A stretch of DNA of 64,000 nt from Alnus glutinosa (Eukaryota > Streptophyta > Magnoliopsida > Fagales > Betulaceae). Positions within the stretch are counted from its first letter, which is position 1. Every line of letters starts with the position of its first letter. Below, piece by piece: positions 1 through 12,217 of the stretch. The translations under genes and the position numbers were made by a program. Below the pieces are notes generated by a model. The model ran no database searches. It saw nothing but the letters and a program-made list of their open reading frames with translations, and was not told the origin of the DNA. The stretch covers positions 22,255,628-22,319,627 of the forward strand of contig NC_084897.1 of assembly GCF_958979055.1 (NCBI RefSeq), in the 5' to 3' direction.

Positions 1-662
1 AAAGAAAAGAAAAGAAAATTTTAAAAAGCTGCCACAAACAACATATCATAATTCTAGTATTTGCTTTGATAGACATAGCTCGATGACTAAAGATCTGCTT
101 AAATTCTAGTTCCAAATTTTCCTTTAATTGCTTGTTGTGAGTTGTGAGGCTTGTATGCACTTTCAAATGAATTCGCTTAGCCTCAATGATCAGTTCAACA
201 AAGGTGACATATATAGGTGATAAAAGAGATGAAAAGATAAAAAAAGAAGTCCAGAATTTTAAAACTTAATATGTCAATCACAAAAAATTCCAAATAAGTG
301 GACAGTAAAAAGCTCCTGAGTTCAGCTAAACATTCCCAATGTATAAACAGACAAGAAGAGATAGAATAAACAACTTAAAATAGAAATTCACATATACCAA
401 CACTATAAAACCTTTCTCCTTTTTTTTCTTCCCCTCTTACATAACGAAACTCATCATCTTCAATAAAATAACATAATCACACAAAAAAAAATAAACACAA
501 GGATATCTTTGTCCCATAATACAGCGCCAAAAAAATATTACAAGCAAAAAGACAACCAGAGATCTCAATCATCAAGAGCTCAACCAGAACATAACACAAA
601 ACCCAATAAGGAGTCAGCAAAAAAAAAAAATAGAAAGATACAATGAGAGAGAGAGAGCTCAC
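1..662 (-). other. Intron 1 of the H+-pyrophosphatase gene (part)
   Basis: AT-rich sequence downstream of the donor at 662-661. It contains several poly-A and poly-T runs and no further recognisable V-PPase exon on the minus strand. Confidence 0.7.
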
Positions 663-897
663 CAACAGATATTGCATTCTGAATTTCAGCAACCTTGATG
701 GAAACCTCAAAGTTGTCAACACCCTCCTCAAACTCTCCTGCATCAATCAAACTATCTTTATACCCATCATAATCACTAGCTTCACCAGAAACCCTGACCT
801 TGGAGACCAAGTACCACTGAACCAAAGCAAACCCAAGCCCAATCAAGGCAGCCACAGGTATCAGAACCTGTGTAAGACCCTCAGTCAGCAAAGCCAT
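663..897 (-). CDS. Vacuolar H+-pyrophosphatase (type I), first coding exon, partial gene
   Basis: This is the first coding exon of a membrane pyrophosphatase that couples PPi hydrolysis to proton pumping into the vacuole. It encodes 78 residues plus one base: a lumenal N-terminus, a first membrane helix around residues 10-33 containing LGFALVQWYLVSKV, an acidic loop rich in D/E, and the family-typical segment KVAEIQNAIS just before the splice site. The donor is G|GTGAGC, with the exon ending at 663. The next family residues (ATSFLFTEY in plant V-PPases) are not found before position 1, so the remaining exons lie off the left edge. An in-frame upstream ATG exists at 993, but plant homologues begin at the MALL-type start (897). 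The acidic loop resembles the K+-dependent type I pump (AVP1-like) rather than type II. The catalytic core is not in the window, so activity cannot be judged. Confidence 0.85.
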
Positions 898-1361
898 AAC
901 AAAAAACAAATTGCCCAAATGACTTCCTGAGTTGTCTTGGCAAATATAGCAAAAACCAGTACTGGGTTTTGAAGTACAGCCTCTGAGCTCCAACCTATAA
1001 ATCCAGAAAGTGCATTATCCTCAAGTTATCCTAGTGGCCATGCATGGCCTTTGGCATGTATGGACGAATATGGCTTTGAATGACTGTTGGGACTCAGGAA
1101 GATTTTTCCTTACCTCTGGATTTAGTAAACTGGTTGTTTTGATTAACAGGTAGGAGTTATGTCGATGCAATCTTTATCCAAAGGGACTATTATTTCACAT
1201 TGATGGATGTAGTTGGACAAGTCAGCATTAGAGAGATGGGACAAAGACAAAACCAATAATTTCTTCTCAATTAAGGCTTCACATGTTATAGGAAATTTGA
1301 ATAATTCTTACTGCAGATATTTTTCTATTATTACTTATATAAATAAACTTTCATTAACCCC
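898..1361. other. 5' leader and upstream region of the H+-PPase gene
   Basis: No gene is visible. The first part should hold the 5' UTR and core promoter of the minus-strand pump gene. No decisive motif was identified. Confidence 0.4.
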
Positions 1362-1561
1362 AAGTTAGAGGAGTAATTCTAAACGTCATACCCATGTTCC
1401 TCTTGTGTCCCTTTAAAAATAATGTGGCTTTTAAAATTACCATGTGATCAAAATTCAATTTTGATCAATCACAAGCTCGATGGTGATTTTAAAAGCCACC
1501 TCATTTTTAGAGGGACACAAGAGGGACATGGGTATGACATGTAGCATTACTCAAGTTACAG
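1362..1561. mobile_element. Foldback MITE with imperfect 9-bp target duplication
   Basis: The element (1371-1552) is nearly all inverted repeat. It starts GAGTAATTCTAAACGTCATA, and the reverse complement of its right end starts GAGTAATGCTACATGTCATA; the arms stay similar for about 75 bases. It is flanked by aagttagag (1362-1370) and aagttacag (1553-1561), 8 of 9 identical, which fits a Mutator-type insertion. A related element lies at 61020-61153. Confidence 0.8.
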
Positions 1562-1569
1562 CATAAACT

Positions 1570-1830
1570 TCTCAGTGTTGGCAAAACGGGTTATCATATT
1601 TGGGTTGGCCCATCAACTTGTTTAGGCTAATTCAAATCCGACACAATTAGCTAAACGGGTTGACGGATCGATCCGTTTAGCTGATCGTGTCATAAATAGG
1701 TTGACTCGTCAACATGTTTATAAACGTGTTAATAAATGGGTTAACCCATTAACTCGTTTAGCCTAAACCATAACCCTATAATTTCATGTCGTCTTCGTGT
1801 CAAACTCGAGGGTCATGTTAAAAATTATCA
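1570..1830. repeat. Dispersed repeat-like segment rich in 'aaacgggttg' words
   Basis: Several overlapping short words on both strands (gggttgac, acccattaac, cgtttagcc) resemble subterminal motifs of non-autonomous plant DNA transposons. No clear ends or target duplication were found, so the class is open. The rest of 1562-2316 shows no gene. Confidence 0.35.
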
Positions 1831-2316
1831 ACATTATTGTCTTTATGTGTTTTGAAAGTTGTGTTATGATCCTTATGTAGAGAAACATGGAGTTTAGGTC
1901 AAATTCAACTATTTCTAAAACATCGGCGATCGAGCACTACGGTTTCAAAAATAAAAATTACACTGAACTACCTCAATCGACTGGCTCTTTCGAATTTTTG
2001 TATGGAGCATGATGTATCATCTCAATCATTTAAGCATCAACCGAGCCCCTCCAAACTTTAGTTTTTGTTTTTTAATTTTTTTTTATTTCTTTAACCGCAA
2101 TTTTATTCCGATTTAACCGTAAACCTAATGCTTACAACAAACATGTTCTGACATTATTGATACTAAAAACCTAACAAAAAATTTTTGTAGCATCTATTCA
2201 CGAAAATTGCTACCTTTTATGGTTTATTGAGAAGTGTTGAATGTAAAATCTAATGTATTAATCCACGCTGTACATATTCTTTAATAGTTTATCTATTTAT
2301 ATCATACCTACCAATT

Positions 2317-2447
2317 GCATGCTGTTCTTAGGGGATAGATCTACCTTCAAAACTTCCAAAATATAATATATATATATATATTTTTTAAAATAGCATGCTG
2401 TTCTTAGGGGATAGATCTACATTCAAAACTTCCAAAATATATATGTA
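2317..2447. repeat. Tandem direct repeat, 76-bp period
   Basis: A stretch beginning gcatgctgttcttagggg (2317) is repeated at 2393 with one visible substitution over about 48 bases. The units are separated by, and end in, (TA)n runs. Confidence 0.85.
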
Positions 2448-4229
2448 TATATATATATATATGTACGTCGAGTCAGTCAATAGCTCTACCTAAAACGTTT
2501 CTTTTTTTCATTTCTGATATCAAATCAGAATGGAACATTTTAATTTTTTTAATACGGAAAATTAAGCCTGTGGCCATTCCATAAGATTGGCTCTAAAACT
2601 ATCACCGTCTGAGAATAATTCAAAATTAAATTAAGGTTGTGTTATGTAAATCGTGTATTTTGGCAGAAAATATTTTAATTTAATTGACTTTGCAAATAAT
2701 TTATTTTGACTATTTTTTTTTTTTTTTTCCGTCTACACCCACCATTCAAAAAAATGTGAAAAATATTTTCCAAAATATATTTTATGTCAAAACAAATGCA
2801 GCCTAAAAAGGAGATATTTTTTTTTTATGGGCTTGAGTGTTTATTACGCTTACTTATCTCACTTTTTTTGGCCCTTAATTATGTTGCCCGGTTCAAGTCC
2901 GGGCAGAAGAGTTAGAATATTCTATATTGAAAGCAAGTGCCCAAGAATCAAATTCCTTGTCTTTTTCCTATGTAGATCTAGATCTAGATATAGATATAGA
3001 TAAATACATTTATGGTTGAAAATAATTCAACATAAATAGATATATGTATGGTTGGAAAAATTCTATTATTATTTTGTGAGACAATCCACATCGAAAATGA
3101 AAATAAGTATATTATTTTGTGGCGAAAGCTATATACAGATTCGATTTTAATTGGAGTATGTATGGGGATCTCATCGCTGATATCCAAGGTATTCTTCAGG
3201 CTTTCCAAAATTGCATTAGGACAATCGTTTTATCAGAGTTTCATCCCTAATTGTGTTTTAGAGTTTTAATGCTCTATGTTTATTTATATTATGAATGAGA
3301 TCAGTGTTATTTTAAAAAAAAAAAATATGAAATAACCAACCGTTTACGGAGGAAATTAGGTACTAAACTCAATATATATATATTTTCACCATCTCTACGG
3401 TGTATGAGATAAAATGTATGATTAGGATCGGATTCTATGATTTTATATGTACATATAAAGACATAGATAATATAAGTACATATATATATTCTTGAAACAG
3501 TCTGTCAATTTATTCATTCGGATTCAAAGTGGTGAAGATCCTCCAATATAACATTTTTTTCTCATTTTATTAGAAAAATAAAAAAGAAAAGCAAATGTAA
3601 AGCGAAAGATTTAATTAATAAAAAATTCTCATAATTGCCGTCCACTTTTAATATGGGCAAAGTTTTATTTTAAATTGGGTTAGAGAAATTTGTTTTATAA
3701 AACACATTTCAATTTAGGGTCCGTTTCGGTCTGTGGTTTCAAAACGTACAATTATTTTTTATAAAAAAAATAGCAATTTGAAAATGCAATCTTTAAATTC
3801 GTAATTAAGTTTTTGGTAAAATCATAATTTGATATTTAAAATCACAGTTTAGCCTTTAAAATCATGCATTTTTAAAAACGTATCTCCTTATCTGTAATTT
3901 GAAAATGCATATTTTTTCTTTTAATGTTTTTCAATTTGTAATTTTTTAAAGAGTAATGCTATATACTACACCCCTATCTTACTGTGTTGGATCAACCTTT
4001 ATTTAAAAATAAAATAAAATTAATGAGTATTGTCACATTAACTTAATGAGATTAATAGTACTAGCATTATTCTTTTTTAAAAGAGGAAAGTTAGAAACCA
4101 TATTTTATCCTACAACTCTTTTATTGTACAGATGTTACACTGCTACATTGGATTAACCATTGTTTAAACAAAAAAAAATAGTAAATTGGCAATTCCACGT
4201 CATCAATGTATTTTAAAAACACATTCACA

Positions 4230-4283
<54 letters not shown>

Positions 4284-4632
4284 AAAAAAAAAAAACTGCA
4301 AGCCAATAGTCTATTCCTTCAAACACAATATTTTTTCACAATTACACTATTCCTTCAGAGACAATTTAATGTGAACCCATTTTCCCCACATTGAATAGAA
4401 AAAATAAAAAAATAATGTAAATCTTTGCAAGTTGCATGGAAAAGTGTGGTGCAGACTGCGGACCCCAGTCTACGCTAATGTTGGTTGAATTTCCAAAACC
4501 ACCACGTTTACAGCATTTATTGGAGCTCAGCTAACCACTTCAAAGTCGTCGCTTTTTTGTTTTTAATAATATCTTCCTCTTTGTTAAAAAATTTAAAATT
4601 AATAATAATATCTTCTTCTTCTTTCATCATTA
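2448..4632. other. AT-rich intergenic DNA; possible LINE 3' tail near 2950-3324
   Basis: No gene is supported. Around 3120-3324, a degenerate plus-strand stretch ends in 'atgaatgagat...' and an A-run at 3313-3324, like an old LINE 3' end, but no domain is certain. A (TA)n tract lies at 4234-4277. Segments near 3715-3960 and 3957-4180 look like decayed MITEs without clean ends. Confidence 0.4.
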
Positions 4633-4723
4633 TTATTATTATTATTTTGGGTATCTTCACTATCTTGTTCTGAAAGTGATAATATGAAAAAGATAGTGAA
4701 GATACCCAAAATAATAATAATAA
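4633..4723. repeat. Perfect 34-bp inverted repeat (hairpin) with 23-nt loop
   Basis: The left arm 4633-4666 contains gggtatcttcactatctt. The right arm 4690-4723 is its exact reverse complement continuing into (ATA)n. The loop is 4667-4689. The outer arm is a trinucleotide run; the inner 20 bases are unique sequence. Confidence 0.9.
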
Positions 4724-4905
4724 GAGTAATGTTTCTTACACAACTCTCACACAACTTTTGCACAACTCTAACTACTTTTTGTTATGATCAACCATTGGAT
4801 TTGTTTTCCAACATGTGGGTCCTAAATATTCAATGGCTGATTTTAAAAGAAAGTTGTTAGAGTTGTATAAAAGTTGTACAAAAATTGTGTAAGAAACATT
4901 CTTTC
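4724..4905. mobile_element. Foldback MITE ('gtttcttacacaactct' family)
   Basis: The left end reads AGTAATGTTTCTTACACAAC; the reverse complement of the right end reads GAATGTTTCTTACACAATTT. The arms run about 50 bases. Related, more decayed copies sit at about 36290-36480 and 41740-41915, all sharing acatgtgggtc in the centre. Confidence 0.75.
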
Positions 4906-6779
4906 CCAACACGCATTCTTTCCCAACACGCTGCCCGTCCCTCGAGATCCCAACTTCCCAACTCCCCAACCTACCAACAGCAAAATTCCACAAGGCTGAA
5001 TTATATTTCATTTTTTTTAGACGAATAATGTTAAAAATTATATTTTTATTTTATAATTATTCGATAATTTTGATAATGCAGTCTCAATTAACTCTTGTTA
5101 AAAAAAAAAAAAAAAACTCAAAAATGAAATGAAACCACCACTTTTGTATTATGAGATAGCTGTATAATAAAAAAGCGGTATATAATATTACCATAATCAT
5201 TTCTTAAAGTCTTTTCTATTAGGTTCTTTTCTTTTAGGTATCCATAATTCTTAATTTTTATGGTCATAGCTTTATGCTTTGGTGTTCTCACATGCTCAAA
5301 GGATCAATGATAAATTTTTTTTTTTTAAAAAAATAAAAATAATAGACTAAATTAGAGGAATTTCTTCCAATTTAATTCGAAAGAAAATTTTGTCCTTCAT
5401 ATAATCATTGAGATCCTTCTGTATAACATCAAAAATAATTATTAGCAAGGGAATAAGAGGAGAAAAAAATATACATAAAAACATTAATAATCTATAAAAC
5501 CATAGTTTTGCATCTTATTATTCGTTTGAAAAGATTCTATTATTTATTTATTTAATAGGTTTATTCTTCATTAAGCTTGTCTCTCTTTACTTGGTCACAA
5601 ATTATGTTAGACTGATCAAATCTATAGGCCAAGTGGACATTCTAAATTGAAAGTAAATGCCGGAACCATGAATCACGCATTAGTTGACATTAAATTTTTT
5701 GTCCTCTTACTTCAAGCCTAAAGTTTCTTCTATTAAGGGCACATTTGGCATTGTAATTTCGTAAACAAAAAGTGCGATTTTAAATCAAATCGCAAAAAAT
5801 AAATTGTTTGGGATTGAATTTTTAAAAAATTGTGATTTGAAAACACAAATAAACCGTATACAAAATGGTGTCCCACCAACCTCCACCTCACGGGAAATAA
5901 ATAAAGGCCAGCATGATTTTGTTTGCCTAACTTTATCTTTGCGTAGCAATGAAGATTTGACACGATCAAAGATTTATGTGGCTTCTACATAGTCAAGGAA
6001 ATGCAAAGGAATAAGATTGAATGGATAAATATTCTCAATTCTCTTCCCCTCTTAGAATATTGCAATGAAATCAAGTATCTATTGGCATATGCATTATGCA
6101 TATACCTATTTTCATTGCACGTTTATTAGAGTAAGGCTTGTATTCTATGTCTGGTGTGTATATGACACAAACCGGGAATGCCACAACAATAATTAAAGAC
6201 GCATAACACTCTCGACTTGCATCCCGTGCGCATAGACGCATAACATAAACGAAAGCCAATTTACAAAGTCTTATATCATAGTTTTGCAAGGATTATAGTA
6301 ATAAGAGTTTGTGTGGTGCACTCTATGGTAAATTGCCTTCTATATATTATATATTTAATAGGAGACTAGGAGTAATAAAAAAAATGTTCAATGAATTAAT
6401 ATTTTCAAAACCAGCATGTTTACCGCATTTTTGTCTAACTCAAACAATCCCCATCAAAGTCCTCCCTCTTTTTATTTATTTATTTTTTATTTTTTTATTA
6501 TATTTTTCTAAAAGTAATAGAATGAAAAAGTACACCACATATAATATTTCATCAAGATGAGCTTGCCACGGCATTTCCCATTTACATGCCTTGACTTGTC
6601 CTTGGAGTTCACCCTCTGAACCTACAAATCATTACAATATTTAATTAGGTTATGTACCTTTTTTTTTTCCTCATAGAAAACAGAAAACGTACTGGTGTAA
6701 ACGAGGACTTTACTTACAGCTTAAGGAACCACAGGTATAACATAGAACTGAAAGAAGTAGGGAAAGTGTACGGACTCGT
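4906..6779. other. Gene-free AT-rich intergenic DNA
   Basis: No coding signal was recognised. The block starts with a short tandem repeat of 'cattctttcccaacacg'. Around 5738-5870 there is a MITE-like stretch (tttggcattgtaatttcg) related by eye to 38730-39015 and 43375-43660. Confidence 0.5.
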
Positions 6780-7290
6780 TTGATAATGTTTTTAAGCGAA
6801 AAATTAAAAGTATTAACAAACAACTCAAAATATAAAAGTGTTAAAGGTCACTCCTTTTTTGAGAATAATTTTAGTTCTCGTATTTGGCACTCATGTATGC
6901 AAAGATGTCCTGGTTTGGCCAGTATTCTTGTTTGGCAGGATGTGCTGAATGAGAGATGCAAAAATTGGAAGAAGAAGATCATGTTCAGGGTTCTTAGCAG
7001 ACTTATATTTGGTTCTACTATGTATAGTATACGGCGAGCTAAGAATATGAAATTTGGTTTCATGGTCATCCAAAATTTAAAGAGCAGATTCTCAAATTGA
7101 TTTTTTGAGAAGTTAGAACCCGAATCTTTGGTAAAGGAAAGTTCAAGAAGATAATGGAAAATGTTAGAATTTTTTTGACTCGGGAATTTAGCTGATTTTG
7201 TTTTGGACTAATTCTAGTATGGGGTTGTTAAATTGTTTTTTGTATTGTAACAGTCTGTTTTATTTAAGTAAAACCCTGCACAGTAATCCA
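6780..7290 (+). pseudogene. Degenerate L1-type LINE fragment (C-terminal zf-RVT region)
   Basis: Translation gives IWHSCMQRCPG, then WQDVLNERCKNWKKK and FGSTMYSIRRAKN. After a frameshift it continues with HPKFKEQILKLIFWEVRTRI and KGKFKKIMENVRIF. These match the reverse-transcriptase zinc-binding tail of plant L1 elements (HxxxC followed by VYxxWxxRN and WEVRTR). The reading frame is broken and no poly-A or target duplication could be fixed, so it is an old relic. Confidence 0.65.
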
Positions 7291-8342
7291 ATACAATACA
7301 TAGGCATATTGGATGAACCTCAGGTTTCTACTGTAACAGACATGTAACAATGTCATCTCAATCACTTTCTGTTTATCTCATTACCCTAAAGTGGAAGCTA
7401 GGTCCTCATCCTTATAGAGTTTGCATGGGGCTGCAACAAGCAAGACCACCGTTGAATAACCCACAAACAAGGAACGCTTATCAACCTCGGCTTTCCCACA
7501 AATCCATTATAATCTTTGTCCCTAACTACTTAAACAGATGAATCAGTGACTTTCCACCTTTCAGCTTATAAAGTGAACAAAACTTTGTTAATCTCAGACA
7601 GTGCAACTTCAACAATTCAGCTCACAAATATAGGAATTACATAATATCAAGCTGCTTCATACAATTGTCCAAGCAGACAGATGTTTAACAGAAAAAGAAA
7701 GCGTACCATTATTCAAAATTATGTGCACAAATTTGGATAACATATTTAAATTCGGCATTTCTTCCATACTTTGTGGTTGAGAGCTCATGCCCAAAAATCA
7801 GGAAAAAAAATTAAATTGCTATAGGAAATTGATCCAATATTTCCATATGAATTAATTTTTTCAAATGAGAAAAGTGACCTCATGATGTTGATAATTTCAG
7901 CATGCGCTCTTTATGCATATGACGTCCTAAAACACTTGTCACAACATCTTCTGAAGCAACATCAGGGTAAGTGAAGCCTAAATGAAGATGTTTTTGGCAG
8001 CTTTCTGCGACAGCTGACAGAGAAGTGATGGCGAGGAAAGTGCTGCACTTGCAACAGGAGGGATTGTGCTTGAAGCCCTTGCCTTTTGCTTTTAGCAAAA
8101 TACCTTTTACATAGAGAACAATCTGGGAATTGAAAGAGTGAAAAAACCAACGCCATCAACATGAATTGGCTATACTTGACAGTTGACATCCGCCTAAAAT
8201 CTATAGCATCATGTCCATGGATAAAATTTCCAGTTTGCACCTCAGAAAAGCAAACTGTCTAATATCAGTTTTCCTCATTATGTTGGGAGAATCCTCCCCA
8301 GCCATAGAAGTCCACACAGTAAACAAGGAGGCCATTTTGATA
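7291..8342. other. Downstream region of the pseudouridine synthase gene
   Basis: No independent gene is supported. It probably includes the 3' UTR of the minus-strand gene that stops at 8343. Short open frames at 7880-8240 show no recognisable domain. Confidence 0.4.
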
Positions 8343-10830
8343 TTAGTGCTGCACTGCCTGCCTGGCCCATGAAGGCACAGGTGCTTGAAACATGATTGGA
8401 AGACCAGTAACAGGGTGCTCAAACGACAAGCTCTCTGCATGAAGTTCGTGGCCATCATAAATTCTCCCTTTCCACTCATAGATGCCCTCATATTTCACAT
8501 CTCCTCTAATAGAAATTCCAAGATACTGACAATGCAAGCGAATTTGATGTGTTCTTCCACTCCGAGGATAAGCTCTTATCAATATCTCATCCTTGTTCAC
8601 ATCACTCTCTGGTACCGCTTTCTCTTCAACTACTATAGTATTTTCTTCATCTTTCCTAAATTCAGATAGCTCTTTGAAGCTCCCTTGTCCATTTATTGAT
8701 AATACTTCAAATGATGTTTCCATGTCCTTGACTAGTGACCCACCAGGTAGCGTCCGACCCACATCTGACGCAGCATACACACGCCAGACCCCAAACTTCG
8801 ACCGGCCATGACCTGATTTGATGGTTATTTTTTCCCATCTTGGAGCTGGACCAACACAGAGTGCAATGTATGTTTTGGTAACCTTGTGATCAGTGAATGC
8901 CTTGACAAGCTTAGAAGCTACTTTGTGGGACTTTGTTATCATCATAACACCACTGGTGTCACGATCAAGTCGATTAGCAAGATGAAGCTCTGGAAAGTTG
9001 ACCTTGGTCCCTGACATATTGAAACATTTTAACTCAGTTCCACATTCAAGAAAGAGATTGAATTAATCAATCAGAAAGTACCCTTAATCTTTCCTCTTCA
9101 TTATAGAGTTTAAGGCTGCATTCAGTATTCTCAAACCCAATCAACTCAATTGGTTCCAGCTTACAGATTCTGGTTACAGATATCACTATATCAGAGATAT
9201 CAAAGTTCACGTGTCGTTGCCTAGTGAGCTAGTGACTCGAAACATCTAATATTCATGATAATCTCGAGCAAATTGAATTCAACCTTATCACTGATCAACA
9301 AGTTCTGCATAAGTTGAATTAATTGGAACCCAATTAACATTCTAGGTCACAGAACAGATCTCTAGATACCCCATCCAGCTTTCCCCAAAAAGCACACATG
9401 AAGACGTCATCTTTCCTCCTAGAAAATTTACAATTTGCCATTTATGGGATTTACTTGACATAAATAAACAACTTTATTTTTGGTTATATCCCAGATGAAC
9501 TCTAGACAAATGATCAGAAACTGCTTGAAAAAAGGCACATTTAATTGAGAAGCGAATTTGAAATGCAGTATAGCAATTAAAAAAATTGTATGAGTCAACT
9601 TAGCTCTATCAATTATCAAGAATCAAAATACATACTTTGTACCGTCCCCTTGTTGTATTTGATATGTCATTGAATTGATAACAGCCTTATATATAACAGA
9701 TAAAGATGATGGTTTTGTTACCTAGTACTGATAAAAAAAAGAAATGGTTTTGTTCCCTAACAATCACATAAACTTAGATAAAACAAATTTCAGCATGAAA
9801 AGAACAACAAGACTGGTCCAGCAGTTGGTAGACTTTTCGTGAAATTACCAAGCCTTTGAAAACCAAAAGCCAATATACTAGGATGTCCATTTCATAGATA
9901 TCAATCGAGCAATTGAAGAAGCTTCATACGACAATACTCAAGCTATCAAGCAAATGAGCACCTTGCTATTCTTCATTTTAGTAGTCTAATAATAATTGTT
10001 TTATTTTGATTCGTCAAAATCTATCTAAGTTCAACATTTCCCTATCTCTCCCCTCCATGTGGTCGCCAAGAAAAGTAAAAACCACCTCACAGAATTTGAA
10101 ACTATTCACAAATTTTGAATTTCATGCGATTATGCTCTATGTTGCCTCTAATTTAAAAGAAAAAACCAAAGGTCCTAAAAATTTATATTAAGCTAATGAG
10201 CAGCCTTGCATTCAATATTATCAAACTAGTCCTCTTTTCCTAATATCTCTGGGCAAACTTATCAATTTTATGTAGAAATAGCGGCTACTACACCATAAGA
10301 ATTAAACACAATTTACATAAACAACATTAACCACATTTCTTTGCAAGCAAGCAAAACCGCGGTCAACTCGGATCGACCCAGATGGCCGAGTCATCAGGCC
10401 GTCCGAGTCAAAACCGACCCACAAAGCAAAAAATGGAGAACAAGCCAAGCAGACCTTCCGAGTCGGCCGAGTCACAGAGAAGCTGAGGTACCGAGGCGAG
10501 TACGGTCTCACAGTAGACCCCCTGAGGCTTGTTCACAGCAATGAGCCACTCATCGTGGTACAGCACATGGGTTGGTGACAGAGTGAAGAGGCCGGAATTA
10601 GAAGAGGCCGACGTGGCTCTGGTGAGCTCTATGTTCTTGGAGATGGGAGGGAGTGGGGGGGAGAGTGGCACAGGGTAGTTTTGTGGGGTTTGGAGGGTGT
10701 TTTGGGAAGTTGGTTTTGTTGGGTCAGCCTCGTTTGACATGGTGGCGGTGAAGTAGCAGAGTGGGGAGAGGGGTTTGGGGAATTTGGTGAGGAAGAGGGT
10801 CGTAGGTTGGAGATGGAAAGGGAGTGCCAT
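8343..10830 (-). CDS. RNA pseudouridine synthase (RluA family), RPUSD/PUS1-like
   Basis: Isomerises uridine to pseudouridine in structured RNA; the target is unknown. Two exons join in frame: 10830-10455 and 9010-8343 (donor AAG|GTCTGC, acceptor TGTCAG|GG), giving 347 aa. The N-terminus is hydrophobic and Ser/Pro-rich, consistent with an organelle-targeting peptide. A conserved block VLYHDEWLIAVNKPQGVYCE follows at about 92-111. The RluA catalytic motif ANRLDRDTSG sits at residues 137-146, with the catalytic Asp at 141 just after the splice joint, and RSGRTHQIRLHCQYLG marks the C-terminal half of the active-site domain. An upstream in-frame ATG at 10950 adds 40 residues; I prefer MALPF (10830). 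It is divergent to the release-factor gene starting at 13057. The family call is firm; cellular location is inferred. Confidence 0.9.
9011..10454 (-). other. Single intron of the pseudouridine synthase gene
   Basis: A 1,444 bp AT-rich intron between the two coding exons, with GT at 10454-10453 and AG at 9012-9011. No insertion with clear ends was seen. Confidence 0.85.
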
Positions 10831-12217
10831 TTGTTGTGGCGGACTCCGAAGCAACGAAATCGTCGCCGTTTCTAAATCCAGATTGGTTTGTAAAGGCGGA
10901 CGTTTCAGTTCGTAAAGCGACAATAATCGCCACGACCAATTTCTATGCAATTTTTAAAACAAGTACCTTTATTTGTTTCCTTTAATTGTTCATTTGAGAA
11001 ACAAAATAAAAAAATTATGTATATTGTGAAATCTACGAAAAGGGAAAAAAAATAAAAATCGGAGAATAAAAAGAAGGAAAAAATGGCTAATATGTCATAA
11101 ATATTAAGTAAACTAGCGAACTGTGAAGTACATTTTTAAGTCATGTCAGATAAATTTTGAAGCTTAAAGCGAAAAATTTAAGTGAAGTATATATATATAT
11201 ATATAATAATAATAAAATTATAGAAAACCACAATAGATAATACTGCAATAGCAAACGAAAGATTGAAAACCACAAATTATTTGATCTGACGTGACAATCA
11301 AACGAATTCTGTTAAGTTGTGGATAAAAATTGACTCCAAGGAATAAATTGCCATTTTCCCCTACCGCAGAGACCTCTTAATTATTTTTGATACCACATGA
11401 AAAGAATTGTAAATTATGCCAATTACAATGATCAATTTTGCATTTCTTTTTTAGTTGTAGTAAGAAGTGATTGATGTGATATAAAATATAATTTTTATAG
11501 AAAAGTGAAAAAAATTAGTTTTGTAGTGAGTTTTTTTATTTAAATAGTTGTAACGAATTATTAATGTGATATAAAAAGTGAAAAAGTTTTGAAGTTTAAT
11601 TTTTTTTGAGAGAAGTTAAAATAAGGGGAGAGGAGAGGTAGATGGGCAACCAAGAGAGTCAAGAGACCCATTATATTTCCATTAGATCAAGCAAGCCAAC
11701 CCCATTAGCATTTCTCTTTCATACATGGCTCAAGTTCAAAGTGAGAAAGAAACCATTAGTGGTGGTGGTGGTTCGGTAACCTCAAGGTAATTTTCATGTG
11801 ATGGACAAATATTAGGATGAGGGTTCGACCCTTACGGTGAAAATTTTCAAACTTGGCTAGTATTAGTTGCATTGGACTCCACTGATATTTTGATAAAGTT
11901 GAGTTAGGTCATGACTCAATTGAACTTTAGAGAATGCTTGTAGTTCCTACCGTCTAGATTCTTTTTGTGTGGTTTTCACTTGCCAATAGACAAATAAGTA
12001 AAGTAGTCATTCTGATATTCCTCTTGACTTTTTAAATTAGAAAACAAAATAGGTTCAAAGTGAGAAGATTATAAAAAAGAAAAAAGAAAAAAGAAAAAAG
12101 AAATGAAAAATGAAAAAAGAAGGGGTTAAATTCAAATTTACATCTTAAAATTAAAAGAAAAAAAATATTAGACGTAGGTCTGGTTTATAATTTACCGACA
12201 CTGTTCGGAGGGTGTTG
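10831..12217. other. Intergenic region between divergent genes, left part
   Basis: No gene is visible. The first ~150 bases should carry the 5' UTR and promoter of the pseudouridine synthase gene. A (TA)n run lies near 11190-11205. Confidence 0.45.

Noticed and set aside
2886-2904. tRNA-like T-arm word 'cccggttcaagtccggg' resembling a pol III B box
   Set aside because: No acceptor, D-arm or anticodon arm upstream, and no A box at the right distance; a chance palindrome or SINE scrap at best.
7880-8240. Two overlapping minus-strand frames downstream of the pseudouridine synthase
   Set aside because: No recognisable domain, no splice link to the upstream gene that would replace the good stop at 8343; more likely 3' UTR.
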